Shown piece after piece: positions 44,223-53,159 of a stretch of DNA of 64,000 bases. The number at the start of each line of letters is the position of its first letter. The stretch's first letter is position 1. Position numbers and translations under genes: made by a program. The DNA lies in contig CAWHXG010000006.1 in the NCBI GenBank assembly GCA_963833235.1, forward strand, positions 62,001 to 126,000, in the 5' to 3' direction. The stretch is from CAWHXG01 sp963833235. GTDB taxonomy: Bacteria; Pseudomonadota; Alphaproteobacteria; Rhodobacterales; Rhodobacteraceae. The notes below the pieces were generated by a model that was not told the DNA's origin, ran no database searches, and saw only the letters and a program-made list of their open reading frames with translations.

Positions 44223-44867
44223 TCAGGCCGAAGCCAGCTTGGCGGCCTTCGATGCAAGGTTCTGGATGCCGGCCCAGTCGCCTTCCTCCACCATCCGGTT
44301 CGGCGTCACCCACGATCCACCGACGCAGACGACGTTGGGCAGGCTGAGGTAGCTTGCCGCCGTGTCCGCCGTGATCCCGCCCGTCGGGCAGAAGACGATC
44401 TGCGGCAGCGGCGCGCCCACGGCCTTCAGGGCGGCACGCCCGCCGGAGGCCTCGGCCGGAAAGAATTTCTGGAAGGTATAGCCGCGCTCCAGCAGCGTCA
44501 TCGCCTCGGTCGCCGTGGCGGCCCCCGGCAGCAGCGGGAAGGCGGCGGCCTCGCAGGCCTGAAGCAGCGCCGGGGTCGCACCCGGCGAGACGGCGAAGGT
44601 CGCGCCAGCCTCCTGGGCCGCGGCCACGTCCCGCTCCGTCAGCACCGTTCCGGCGCCAACGACCGCACCCTCGACCTCGGCCATCGCGCGGATGGCGTCG
44701 AAGGCCGCCGGGGTGCGCAGGGTCACCTCGAGCGTGAAGAGCCCGCCGGAGACGAGCGCCTCGGCCATGCGCCCGGCGTCGCGCGCATCGTCGATCACGA
44801 TCACCGGGATCACGGGGGCCAGCGCGGCGATCTCCAGCAAGTTGATGCTGGCCTCGGCTGCGGTCAT
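44223..44867 (-). CDS. eda: 2-dehydro-3-deoxy-phosphogluconate (KDPG) aldolase
   Basis: Eda splits KDPG to pyruvate and glyceraldehyde 3-phosphate, the last Entner-Doudoroff step. The 214-residue TIM barrel has the catalytic glutamate region (LFTLEVTLRTPAAFDAIRAM), the Schiff-base lysine in GYTFQKFFPAEASGG and the phosphate-binding FCPTGGIT. The start follows AAGGAA by 6-7 bases. It lies 33 bases downstream of edd in one operon. Confidence 0.96.
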   Translation of the reverse strand: MTAAEASINLLEIAALAPVIPVIVIDDARDAGRMAEALVSGGLFTLEVTLRTPAAFDAIRAMAEVEGAVVGAGTVLTERDVAAAQEAGATFAVSPGATPALLQACEAAAFPLLPGAATATEAMTLLERGYTFQKFFPAEASGGRAALKAVGAPLPQIVFCPTGGITADTAASYLSLPNVVCVGGSWVTPNRMVEEGDWAGIQNLASKAAKLASA

Positions 44868-44900
44868 GGGATGTTCCTTGTGGCTGGGAGGGGCGGGCGC

Positions 44901-46739
44901 TCAGGTCGGTTCGGTGGCGGGCGCGGCGGCCGTTGGCACCACCACCCCCGCGCCGGCCGTAGCAGGCCCGACCGAGCGGCGGAAGACCTCGAAAAGCTCG
45001 CGCCCGATCCCGGTCTGGTTGGCGCTAAGATCGGGGGTGACCGGATCGCGCGCCTCCACGCCATCCGTCAGCACGTCGAGCCGGCCGGCCACCGCATCGA
45101 CCCGCACCACGTCACCGTCGCGCAGCCGCGCCATCAGCCCGCCGTCGAGCGCTTCCGGCGAGACATGGATCGCGGACGGCACCTTTCCCGAGGCCCCCGA
45201 CATGCGTCCGTCCGTGACCAGCGCCACCTTGTGGCCGCGGTCCTGCGTCACGGCGAGGATCGGAGTGAGACTGTGCAGTTCCGGCATGCCGTTGGCGCGC
45301 GGGCCCTGGAACCGCACGACCACCACGACGTCGCGGTTCAGATCGCCTGCCTGGAAAGCAGCCTTGACCGATGCCTGATCGTGGAAGATGCGTGCTGGCG
45401 CCTCGATCACGTGCCGCTCGGCGGCGACAGCGGAGGTCTTCATCATCGCCCGCCCGAGGTTGCCGGAAAGCTGCTTGGTGCCGCCGGTCTTCTGGAAGGG
45501 GTGCGCGGCGGGCCGCAGGATCTTGTCGTTTTGGGTCTCGCCCGCGCCCGGCGCCCAGGTGACGGCCCCGTCGGCGATCTTCGGCTCTTGTGTGTAAAGC
45601 TCCATCCCGTCGCCCGCGACGCTTTTGGTGTCGGGATGCAGGAGCCCCGCCTCCAGCAACTGCCCGATCATGTAGCCGAGCCCGCCCGCGGCATGGAAAT
45701 GGTTCACGTCGGCCAGGCCATTGGGATAGACCTTCGCCAGCAGAGGCACGGCTTCCGAGACGTCCTCGAAATCCTCCAGATCCAGCAGGATGCCCGCGGC
45801 GCGCGCCATGGCCGGCAGGTGGATGACGAGGTTGGTCGATCCGCCGGTCGCCATCAGCCCCACGATGCCGTTGACGAAGGCCTTTTCGTCGAGGATGTCG
45901 CAGACCGGGCGGTACTCGTTGCCAAGCCCGGTGATCGCCAGTGCCCGTTCGGTCGCGGCCCGGGTCAGCGCCTCGCGCAACGGTGTGTTCGGGTTGACGA
46001 AGCTGGCGCCGGGCAGGTGCAGGCCCATGAACTCCATCAGCATCTGGTTGCTGTTGGCCGTGCCGTAGAAGGTGCAGGTGCCCGGCCCGTGATAGCTGGC
46101 CATCTCGGCCTCCATCAGCTTGTCGCGCCCCACCTCGCCAGCGGCGAATTGCTGGCGGACCCTGGCCTTCTGGTCGTTCGGCAATCCGCTGGTCATCGGC
46201 CCTGCCGGGATGAAGATGCCGGGGATGTGCCCGAAGGTTGCCGCGGCGATGACCAGGCCCGGCACGATCTTGTCGCAGACGCCCAGATAGGCGGCCGCGT
46301 CGAAGCAGTTGTGGCTGAGCGCCACGCCGGCCGCCAGCGCGATCACGTCGCGGGAGAAAAGCGACAGCTCCATGCCCACCTGGCCCTGGGTCACCCCGTC
46401 GCACATGGCCGGCACCCCGCCCGCCACCTGCGCCGTGCCGCCAGCGGCGCGCGCGGCGTCGCGGATGATCGCTGGGAACGCCTCGAACGGCTGGTGGGCG
46501 CTCAGCATGTCGTTGTAGGCGGTCACGATCCCGAGGTTGGGGGCGCGACCATCGGCCAGCGTCTCCTTGGCGTCGCCCATCGCGGCATAGGCATGGGCCT
46601 GGTTGCCGCAAGTCAGATGCGCGCGGAAGGGCCCGGCCTCTCCGGCGCAGCGCATGTTGGCGAGATAGGCCTCGCGGGTCGGGGCGGAGCGTTCGCGGAT
46701 GCGGTCCGTCACGCGGTCGATCGTCGGGTCGAGGGTCAT
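44901..46739 (-). CDS. edd: Phosphogluconate dehydratase
   Basis: Edd, an iron-sulfur dehydratase, converts 6-phosphogluconate to KDPG in the Entner-Doudoroff pathway. The 612-residue IlvD/Edd-family protein shows GNQAHAYAAMGDAKE, GIVTAYNDMLSAHQPFE, VPAMCDGVTQGQVGMELSLF and LSHNCFDAAAYLGVCDK, with the cluster cysteines in the last two. TDGRMSGASGKVPSAIH is also present. The ATG at 46737-46739 is chosen because GGAGG lies 8 bases upstream; an in-frame ATG 14 codons earlier has no ribosome binding site and would overlap an operator-like palindrome. It is co-transcribed with eda. Confidence 0.96.
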   Translation of the reverse strand: MTLDPTIDRVTDRIRERSAPTREAYLANMRCAGEAGPFRAHLTCGNQAHAYAAMGDAKETLADGRAPNLGIVTAYNDMLSAHQPFEAFPAIIRDAARAAGGTAQVAGGVPAMCDGVTQGQVGMELSLFSRDVIALAAGVALSHNCFDAAAYLGVCDKIVPGLVIAAATFGHIPGIFIPAGPMTSGLPNDQKARVRQQFAAGEVGRDKLMEAEMASYHGPGTCTFYGTANSNQMLMEFMGLHLPGASFVNPNTPLREALTRAATERALAITGLGNEYRPVCDILDEKAFVNGIVGLMATGGSTNLVIHLPAMARAAGILLDLEDFEDVSEAVPLLAKVYPNGLADVNHFHAAGGLGYMIGQLLEAGLLHPDTKSVAGDGMELYTQEPKIADGAVTWAPGAGETQNDKILRPAAHPFQKTGGTKQLSGNLGRAMMKTSAVAAERHVIEAPARIFHDQASVKAAFQAGDLNRDVVVVVRFQGPRANGMPELHSLTPILAVTQDRGHKVALVTDGRMSGASGKVPSAIHVSPEALDGGLMARLRDGDVVRVDAVAGRLDVLTDGVEARDPVTPDLSANQTGIGRELFEVFRRSVGPATAGAGVVVPTAAAPATEPT

Positions 46740-46786
46740 GGGCGGTGCCTCCGGGGCGGCAGATGGGGTTGGTGCCGTCATAATTG

Positions 46787-46798
46787 GTTACCGCTAAC
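46787..46798. promoter_or_regulatory. LacI/GntR-type operator-like palindrome upstream of edd
   Basis: GTTA-ccgc-TAAC is a perfect-arm inverted repeat resembling the GTTA-N4-TAAC core of gluconate-type LacI-family operators. It lies 48 bases upstream of the chosen edd start and between edd and divergent rlmI. No LacI-family gene is in the window. Confidence 0.5.
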
Positions 46799-46905
46799 GG
46801 CGCCAGAGCGCGGCGTGTCGCGGGGGAGCCGGGCGGTGCGGGCGGCAGCGGCCGCGCGGCACTTCCCGGTTCCCGCCGCGGTGCGATGCGCTTAGGGTCC
46901 GTTCC

Positions 46906-48141
46906 ATGACAGAGCTGACCGCCCCCGCCGCCGAGGCCGAACCCGACGTCGCCCACGACCGCCCGGTCGTGCGCCTGAAACCCCGCGCCGATGCCCGCAA
47001 GCTGCGGCACGGGTTCCCCTGGGTCTACGACGGCGATCTGGTGACCGACCGGCGCACGAAAGCCCTGCCGCCCGGTGCCCTGGCGGTTCTGGAGGATGCC
47101 GAGCGGCGGCCGATCGGGCTTGGCGCGGTGAACACCGGCAGCCGGATCGCCGTGCGTCTGCTCGATGCAGATCCGGAAGTGCGGATCGACGAGGCGTGGT
47201 TCGCCGCCCGGCTCGCCCGCGCCGCCGCCCTGCGCGAGCGGCTCTTTGAGGCGCCAGTCTACCGCCTTGTCCACGCCGAGGCGGACGGGCTCCCCGGCGT
47301 GGTCATCGACAGGTTCGGCGAGATCTGCGCAATTCAGCCGAATGCCGCCTGGGCCGAGGCACTGCTGGGGCCGCTGGTTGCGGCGCTGCGTGGCGTCACC
47401 GGCTGCACGAAGGTGGTGAAGAATGCCGGGGGGCGGGCGCGCAAGCTGGAGGGGCTCGACGACGAGACGCTGGTGCTGACAGGCGAGATCGACGGCCCGG
47501 TGCCGGTGCAGATGAACGGCGCGACCTTCATGGCGGATCTGCTCGGCGGGCAGAAGACCGGGCTCTTCCTCGACCAGCGCGGGACGCAAGCGGCCGTGGC
47601 GCGGTTGGCAGGCGGCGCGCGGGTGCTCGACGTCTTCTCGCATGTCGGCGGCTTCGCCCTTGCGGCGCTGGCGCAGGGGGCTGCCACGGCGCTGGCCGTC
47701 GATGCCTCCGCCGCGGCCCTCGATCTGGCGCGGCAGGGGGCGACGGCCTCGGGGCAGGGCGCGCGGTTCGAGACCCGGCAGGGCGATGCCTTTGCCGTGA
47801 TGGCCGAGCTGGCGGCGGCGGGCGAGGCGTTCGACGTGGTCGTGTGCGATCCGCCTGCCTTCGCCCCCGCCAAGCCGGCGCTCGTCGCGGGCCTGCGCGC
47901 CTATGAGAAGGTCGCGCGGCAGGGGGCCCATCTGACCGCGCCGGGCGGGTTCCTCACGCTCTGCTCGTGCTCCCATGCCGTGGGCCTCGATGCCTTCCGC
48001 GAGGCCTGCGCGCGGGGCATCGGGCGGGCGGGGCGGCAGGCGCAGCTTCTGCGCACGGGCTTCGCCGGCCCCGATCACCCCCAGCATCCGTGGCTGGCCG
48101 AAAGCGGGTACCTGAAGTCGTTGATCTATCGGCTGGACTGA
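46906..48141 (+). CDS. rlmI: RlmI-like 23S rRNA (cytosine-C5) methyltransferase
   Basis: The 411-residue protein has an N-terminal PUA RNA-binding domain (VRLKPRADARKLRHGFPWVY). A central RlmI-like region follows (HAEADGLPGVVIDRFGE), then a C-terminal SAM-dependent methyltransferase fold with VLDVFSHVGGFALAAL, VCDPPAFAPAK and the catalytic CSCSHAV. This domain order fits RlmI, which methylates 23S rRNA C1962; the exact target is inferred. The stop shares a base with the start of the PIN-domain gene (TGATG). Confidence 0.92.
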   Translation: MTELTAPAAEAEPDVAHDRPVVRLKPRADARKLRHGFPWVYDGDLVTDRRTKALPPGALAVLEDAERRPIGLGAVNTGSRIAVRLLDADPEVRIDEAWFAARLARAAALRERLFEAPVYRLVHAEADGLPGVVIDRFGEICAIQPNAAWAEALLGPLVAALRGVTGCTKVVKNAGGRARKLEGLDDETLVLTGEIDGPVPVQMNGATFMADLLGGQKTGLFLDQRGTQAAVARLAGGARVLDVFSHVGGFALAALAQGAATALAVDASAAALDLARQGATASGQGARFETRQGDAFAVMAELAAAGEAFDVVVCDPPAFAPAKPALVAGLRAYEKVARQGAHLTAPGGFLTLCSCSHAVGLDAFREACARGIGRAGRQAQLLRTGFAGPDHPQHPWLAESGYLKSLIYRLD

Positions 48142-48683
48142 TGCGCGTGCTGCTGGATGCCTGCGTGCTCTATCCCACCTTTCTGCGCGGCGTGCTGCTG
48201 GGCGCGGCCGAGGCAGGGCTCTTCGTGCCGCTCTGGTCGCCGCGGATCCTTGAGGAATGGCGCCGGGCAGTTCTGCGGCACCATCCCCTGCAGGGCACCC
48301 AGGCGGCGGCCGAGATCGCGCTGGCCCAAGCCTCGTGGCCCGGGGCGATGGTCCCCATCGGCAGCGAGCCTCCGACCATCGTCGGCCTGCCCGACCCCGA
48401 CGACGAGCACGTTCTTGCCAGCGCGGTCGCGGGGCAAGCCGACATCCTGCTGACGCTGAACCTGAAGGATTTCCCCCCCGCTGCCCTTCAGCGGCAGGGG
48501 ATCATGCTGCGAGATCCCGATACCCTGTTGATCGAGTTCTGGAACGGCGCGCCGGACCGGCTTCTGCCGGTCATCGCGAGTGGATTGGCCGGCTGCCCAG
48601 GGGAGGATACCCCCGGCAAGGTCCTGAAGCGGGCGCGGCTGCCGCGCCTCGGCAAGCTTCTGGACCGCGAGGGCGCCTTCTAG
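48141..48683 (+). CDS. PIN-domain protein
   Basis: The 180-residue protein begins MRVLLDACVLYPTFLRGVLL with the first PIN acidic residue. It continues with a Trp-Ser-Pro-x-Ile block, DPDDEHVLASAVAGQADILL with further acidic residues, and LNLKDFPP. Such proteins are predicted metal-dependent RNases. There is no antitoxin beside it; instead it is translationally coupled to rlmI, which suggests a housekeeping RNA role rather than a toxin. It overlaps the convergent M48 gene by 4 bases. Confidence 0.85.
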   Translation: MRVLLDACVLYPTFLRGVLLGAAEAGLFVPLWSPRILEEWRRAVLRHHPLQGTQAAAEIALAQASWPGAMVPIGSEPPTIVGLPDPDDEHVLASAVAGQADILLTLNLKDFPPAALQRQGIMLRDPDTLLIEFWNGAPDRLLPVIASGLAGCPGEDTPGKVLKRARLPRLGKLLDREGAF

Positions 48684-49378
48684 CGCGGCGCCTCGACCAG
48701 GCCCCACCTCGCCTCGTTCGCCTCGATCGCCGCCACCCGCAGCTCTGTCTTGGGGTGGCTCATCAGCCAGGCGGGAACCGCGCCGCCGGTCGATTTCGTC
48801 AGCGCGTCGAGCTTGCTGAAAAGCGCCTTCTGCGGCCCCGTGCCCAGCCCGGACTTGACCAGCAGCGCCGAGGCATAGGCGTCGGCCTCGTATTCGTCGT
48901 CGCGGCTGAGGCGTGCGGCAAGCAGGGTGGCCAGCGCATTGGCGATCATCACGCCGATGCCGGGGATCAGGCGCGACAACACCAGCGAAAGCCCCACCCG
49001 CAGGGCGTTCTGCCCCGAGAAATCGATCATCCGCTTGCGTGTATGGCCAAGCGCCACGTGGCCCAGCTCGTGGGCGACCACGCTCGCCATCTCGTCGGCC
49101 GTCACCTCGCCGGCGCGGTAGCGGTTGTAGAAGCCGCGGGTGATGAAGATGCGCCCGTCGGGGGCGGCGAGGCCGTTCACGGGGTCGATCTCATAGATGT
49201 TCACCTTGATCCGCGGCAGCTCGAGCGCTGCGGCGAGCCTGTCCATCCGGGCCTTCAGAACCGGATCGGCGAGCTCGGTGGATTTCGCATCCAGCTCCTT
49301 GCCGGTCCGCCAGGCGGAGAAGAGATACATCGCTACCCCGTAGAGCACGGCCAGCAGGATCGGTGTAAGCTTTATCAT
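48680..49378 (-). CDS. M48 family metallopeptidase (HtpX/Ste24-like), membrane anchored
   Basis: The 232-residue protein has one N-terminal membrane helix (LTPILLAVLYGVAMYLFSAW). The zinc motif HELGHVALGH lies around residue 101, and the third ligand region is DDEYEADAYASALL. A middle hydrophobic segment (IGVMIANALATLLAA) may also insert in the membrane. The short form suggests a periplasm- or membrane-facing quality-control protease rather than HtpX itself. The ATG at 49376-49378 starts the anchor; the longer frame is not coding. Confidence 0.9.
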   Translation of the reverse strand: MIKLTPILLAVLYGVAMYLFSAWRTGKELDAKSTELADPVLKARMDRLAAALELPRIKVNIYEIDPVNGLAAPDGRIFITRGFYNRYRAGEVTADEMASVVAHELGHVALGHTRKRMIDFSGQNALRVGLSLVLSRLIPGIGVMIANALATLLAARLSRDDEYEADAYASALLVKSGLGTGPQKALFSKLDALTKSTGGAVPAWLMSHPKTELRVAAIEANEARWGLVEAPR

Positions 49379-49474
49379 GGAGGGGATATGGGGGGCGACC
49401 CGGGCTCGGGCAAGTCGCCGGCGCATCCGAGGAACCAATCGCCGCGTCCGGGGTAGCCTGACAAAGGAGCCGCC

Positions 49475-50023
49475 ATGACAGACCTTCCGCAAGTCGCCCA
49501 GATCATCCTCGATACCGTCTTTATGATCGCCTTGGTGATCTTGCTGACGCGGATCGTGGGCCTGCGGTCCTTCGCCAAATTCACGAGTTTCGACTTCGCA
49601 CTCACCGTCGCCACCGGCTCGATCATCGCCTCGGTGGTGGTCAGCCCCGACCGATCCCTCGTCGTCGGCACCGTGGCGCTGTGCGCGATCTTCGCGCTGC
49701 AATGGGGGATCGCGCGGTTGCGGGTGCTGTTCCGTCCGGTGCACGACATGACCCGGAACACGCCTCTGCTTCTTGTACGCAACGGCCAGATTGACGACCA
49801 GGCCCTGGCGGTCTCCAACGTCACGCGAACTGATATCCTCTCGAAAATCCGCGGCAGCGGCGCACCTTCCATGGCCCAAGTGGCGGCTGTGGTGCTGGAG
49901 ACGACCGGCGATGTAAGCGTTCTGGTTCGGCGCAGCGGCGACCCCGCCTTCGACACCTCGCTGATCGATGACGTCAGGCGCGTGGGACTGCCGATGGACC
50001 CGAAACCCGAGCAGGCCGCCTAG
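49475..50023 (+). CDS. DUF421 (YetF/YcaP-type) membrane protein
   Basis: The 182-residue protein has three N-terminal membrane segments (IILDTVFMIALVILLTRIVG, FALTVATGSIIASVVVS, VVGTVALCAIFALQWGIA). A soluble DUF421 domain follows, with the usual TPLLLVRNGQI and a helix ending DILSKIRGSG. AAAGGAG precedes the ATG. The function of the family is not established; some members relate to envelope stress or spore germination in other phyla. Confidence 0.92.
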   Translation: MTDLPQVAQIILDTVFMIALVILLTRIVGLRSFAKFTSFDFALTVATGSIIASVVVSPDRSLVVGTVALCAIFALQWGIARLRVLFRPVHDMTRNTPLLLVRNGQIDDQALAVSNVTRTDILSKIRGSGAPSMAQVAAVVLETTGDVSVLVRRSGDPAFDTSLIDDVRRVGLPMDPKPEQAA

Positions 50024-50163
50024 GCTCGGTCACCGGGGAATCCATACCGGAACGATCGATCGCGGGTGTCAAGGCGCAGAAACCTCACCCATCGACTCTG
50101 TTGACATAAGGTTAACGATTTGGTTCCCTTACGGCACATGAACCTTGTGTGGGATCCCCTATT

Positions 50164-51190
50164 ATGAAGCGATCAGCAACGGCATTGGCGTGTCTCTTGG
50201 CCTGCGCGAGCCCCGCCGCCGCATCCCTCGTCACCTTTCAGGTCTATACCGGCGGCGTCGACGTCTCGACCGATGGCGCGGTTTCCACCGGCAATGTCGC
50301 GACGATCAGCGCCGGCATTCCTTCCGGCGCGAGCATCACGGCCGCCTATATGTATACCGCCACCCAATGGTTCGCTGGGGGAACGGATTTCAGCCTGTCA
50401 CCGCCTCCGGGGGTCCAGCTGAATGGCAACGAGCTGACCTACGATGCGACGTTCTTCAACGCCGGGATCGCCGCGGCACGGCCGGAGATCCGCCTCTCGT
50501 CCCATCGCGCGGACGTGACGAACATCGTCGCGGCGGCCTATGACGGGCTCGGCGGGACCTATGACTTCGACTACGCTGAAACCGAGTTTGCCGGGGATAT
50601 CGATGGCAGCGCGCTGGTCGTCGTCTTCGACGATCCGACACTCAGCGACCGGACCGTCGCAATCCTCAATGGCGCAAGCTCCAGCACCGGCGACACGGCA
50701 ACGGCGACCTTCGAGGACCCGCTCGATCCCTCCGCGCCCGGCTTCGATGCCGAACTGTTCCTCGGGATCAACTTCAGCACGGGCGACAGTGGGCAGGTTT
50801 CCGAGATCAGGCTGAACGGCCAGCTCCTCAGCGGGAACGCCGGCGGCTTCGACGACGGCATCCGGTCCGACGGCCAGCTTCTGACGGTCGGCAGCTTCGA
50901 CGACCCGATCTCGCCGCCGCTGCCGTCTTCCGCAGACGATACCGAGCGTTATGACCTTACGCCGTTCCTTTCTCTCGGAGACACGTCGCTTCAGATCGAA
51001 CTCCTTCAACGGGACGAACGACGACAACATCTTCCTCGCGGTTCTCGACCTCACCGGGACCGCCACGATCACGACGCCCGACGATCCGGGCGGCCCGGTC
51101 ATACCGCCGATCCCGCTGCCCGCGACGGGGCTGCTGCTGCTGGGAGCGCTCGGCCTTCTGGGTGCCCGCCAGCGGCTGAAATCCAGCTGA
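50164..51190 (+). pseudogene. Exported protein with VPLPA-type C-terminal sorting signal, +1 frameshift
   Basis: A signal peptide (MKRSATALACLLACASPAAAS) is followed by a beta-rich domain of about 260 residues. It contains blocks seen in alphaproteobacterial PEP-CTERM-type proteins (ALVVVFDDPTLSDRTVAILN, LFLGINFSTGD). After LGDTSLQIE the frame is lost; one frame over, SFNGTNDDNIFLAVLDLTG continues to a sorting tail with PIPLPATGLLLLGALGLLG and a basic end. Removing one base near 50998 gives a 341-residue protein. The second VPLPA-type protein in the window is at 23853. It probably localises to the outer surface or matrix; no enzymatic motif is visible. Confidence 0.75.
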
Positions 51191-51715
51191 ATGGCCGAAC
51201 CGCGTGTCGGGGTGCGCCGGTTGGCGCGCCCCCTTTCAGCGGCGTTCCTTCTCTCGTCGGTCTGGGGCACGGCCGCCGCTCAGACCGGCGGCGAGGACCT
51301 CGAAGTTTTCGGAGTTTGGGCGCAGAGCTGTGAAGACGTCGCCTGTCAGGTCTTTACCACCCTGAACGATCCCGAAACGGGTGCGCTAGTGGTGGCTTGG
51401 ACCTTCATCACCAACCCCGCCACGGGCGAGGTCACCGCGCTTCTGCGTCTTCCTCTTGGGCCCGCCCTGCCGCCGGGCGTTGTGGCGCGCGTCGATGCCG
51501 GCGGGGTTGCGCAGGCCGCTTTCCAGACATGCCGTGAGGATGGGTGCCTCGCCGTTCTGCGCCTGGACGACGGGTTCGTGCGGCAGATGAGGGAAGGGCG
51601 CGGGCTGTCTGCCGAGTACGTGCCCTATGGCGCGCGGGAGCAGGTCGGCGTTCTCACCCCCCTCGAAGGGTTTGACGCTGCCATGGATGCGATGGCCTCG
51701 CGGCTCGGCGAGTAG
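51191..51715 (+). CDS. Invasion-associated locus B (IalB) family protein
   Basis: The 174-residue exported protein has a signal peptide (LSAAFLLSSVWGTAAAQ). It carries the IalB layout: FGVWAQSCEDVACQVFTTL near the N-terminus, LLRLPLGPALPPGV in the middle and TCREDGCLAVLRLDD with paired cysteines. IalB proteins are periplasmic; the name comes from Bartonella, but free-living alphaproteobacteria have them too. The ATG directly follows the stop of the VPLPA gene (TGAATG). Confidence 0.9.
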   Translation: MAEPRVGVRRLARPLSAAFLLSSVWGTAAAQTGGEDLEVFGVWAQSCEDVACQVFTTLNDPETGALVVAWTFITNPATGEVTALLRLPLGPALPPGVVARVDAGGVAQAAFQTCREDGCLAVLRLDDGFVRQMREGRGLSAEYVPYGAREQVGVLTPLEGFDAAMDAMASRLGE

Positions 51716-51773
51716 GCATTTCAACCTCATGGGGGATACACTGGAACGATCTGGGCCTGGGCAAAGCGGCGGC

Positions 51774-52958
51774 CTAGCCGAGCAGCTTCATGCCCCGGGT
51801 GATCCCGTCCAGGGTCATCGGCACCATCCGCCCCTCGAACGCCTCGGCGATCAGGCCGATGGATTGGGTCCGGCCCCAGTGTCGCTCGGGCACCGGATTG
51901 ATCCACACGCTGTCGGGCCATTGCGCCCGGGCCCGCGCCAGCCACACGGCGCCGGCCTCGGCGTTCCAGTGCTCGTTGGCGCCGCCGGGCGCGACGACCT
52001 CGTAGGGGCTCATCGAGGCGTCGCCCACGAAGAGGCACTTGTAGTCGGAGCCGTAGGTGTTCAGCACCTCCCAGGTCGGCACGGTCTCGCGTCCACCTCC
52101 GGGCGATTGTCGCGCCAGACGCCCTCGTAGAGGCAGTTGTGGAAGTAGAAGTGTCGCAGGTGCTTGAACTCCGCCCGCGCCGCGCTGAAAAGTTCTTCCA
52201 CGACCCTGACGTGATCGTCCATAGACCCGCCGACATCGAGAAAGAGCAGCACCTTGACCGCATTGCGCCGCTCGGGTCGGGTCTGCACGTCGAGATAGCC
52301 GTGATCCGCCGTGGCCCGAATGGTGCCGTCCAGATCCAGCTCCTCTGCGGCACCTTCGCGGGCCCAGCGGCGCAGGCGCTTCAGTGCCACCTTGATGTTG
52401 CGGGTGCCCAGCTCGACCTCGTCGTCGAGGTTGCGGAACTCGCGCTTGTCCCAGACCTTCACGGCCCGCCGGTGGCGGCTTTCCTCCTGGCCGATCCGCA
52501 CGCCTTCGGGATTGTAGCCATAGGCGCCGAAGGGCGAGGTGCCCGCGGTGCCGATCCACTTCGATGCCGCCCTGATGCCGGCCCTTCTGCTCGTCCAGTC
52601 GTTCCTTCAGCTTCTCCATCAGCTTGTCGAAGCCGCCGAGCGCCTCGATCTCGGCTTTCTCCTCTTCGCTCAGATGCTTCTCGGCCATGCGGCGTAGCCA
52701 GTCGTCCGGCAGGTCGAGCGCCTCCATCACGGCCTCGTCGGTCACGGCCTCCAGTCCCTCGAAGGCGGCGGCGAAGGCCTGGTCGAACCGGTCGATATGG
52801 CGCTCGTCCTTCACCATCGCGGTGCGGGCGAGGTAGTAGAAGCCATCGACGTCGTAGATCACGAGGTCGGCGCGCATCGCGTCGAGGAACATCAGGAATT
52901 CGCGCAGGGTGACCGGCACCCCCGCCTTCCGCAACGCCTCGAAGAACGACAGGAACAT
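51774..52958 (-). pseudogene. VWA domain protein, CoxE family, broken by three single-base insertions
   Basis: CoxE-type VWA proteins work with MoxR ATPases to mature metalloenzymes or complexes. The gene starts MFLSFFEALRKAGVPVTLREF. The first frame is lost after LDEQKGRHQGG; the family sequence (SKWIGTAGTSPFGAYGYNPE, VLLFLDVGGSMDDHVRVVEE with the MIDAS-like DVGGSM) continues in the next frame. It then returns to the first frame at PTWEVLNTYGSDYKCLFVGD. One extra base at 52565 and two more at about 52088-52091 and 52101-52103 explain this exactly, giving 393 residues. Since the three insertions sum to a codon, the 3' end is back in the original frame. Sequencing insertions are the likeliest cause. 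Confidence 0.85.
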
Positions 52959-52965
52959 CGTCCGG

Positions 52966-53130
52966 TCAGACGGAGCGGTCGATGAAGATCGTGACGAAGA
53001 GGCCGACCAGCGCAAAGGCGATGGCGAAGGCGGTGGCGTATTGCGCGATGTCCAGGCGGTTTCCGTTGCGCCTGCGGGCAAGGAGGCCGCCATAAGTGCC
53101 GCCGACCAGGGCGGAGAGGATGACGATCAT
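52966..53130 (-). CDS. Small membrane protein (54 aa) upstream of the VWA gene
   Basis: The protein MIVILSALVGGTYGGLLARR... has two hydrophobic segments (residues 1-16 and 30-50) separated by a basic Arg/Asn loop. It is thus a small hairpin membrane protein. GGGAG lies 10 bases before the ATG. It sits 7 bases upstream of the VWA start and 29 bases after the DUF2927 lipoprotein stop, in one operon. Function unknown. Confidence 0.8.
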   Translation of the reverse strand: MIVILSALVGGTYGGLLARRRNGNRLDIAQYATAFAIAFALVGLFVTIFIDRSV

Positions 53131-53159
53131 GGGCCGGCGCTCCCGTCTTGAATAGTGGA

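Noticed and set aside
45112..48087. Long minus-strand frame spanning the edd 5' end and rlmI
   Set aside because: It overlaps two well-supported genes, crosses their divergent promoter region and has random-like composition.
48141..48683. Toxin-antitoxin system
   Set aside because: The PIN protein has no small antitoxin gene beside it and is coupled to rlmI.
50101..50129. TTGACA promoter upstream of the 50-kb VPLPA gene
   Set aside because: A consensus -35 is present at 50101-50106, but at 16-18 bases there is no recognisable -10, so I did not list it as a promoter.
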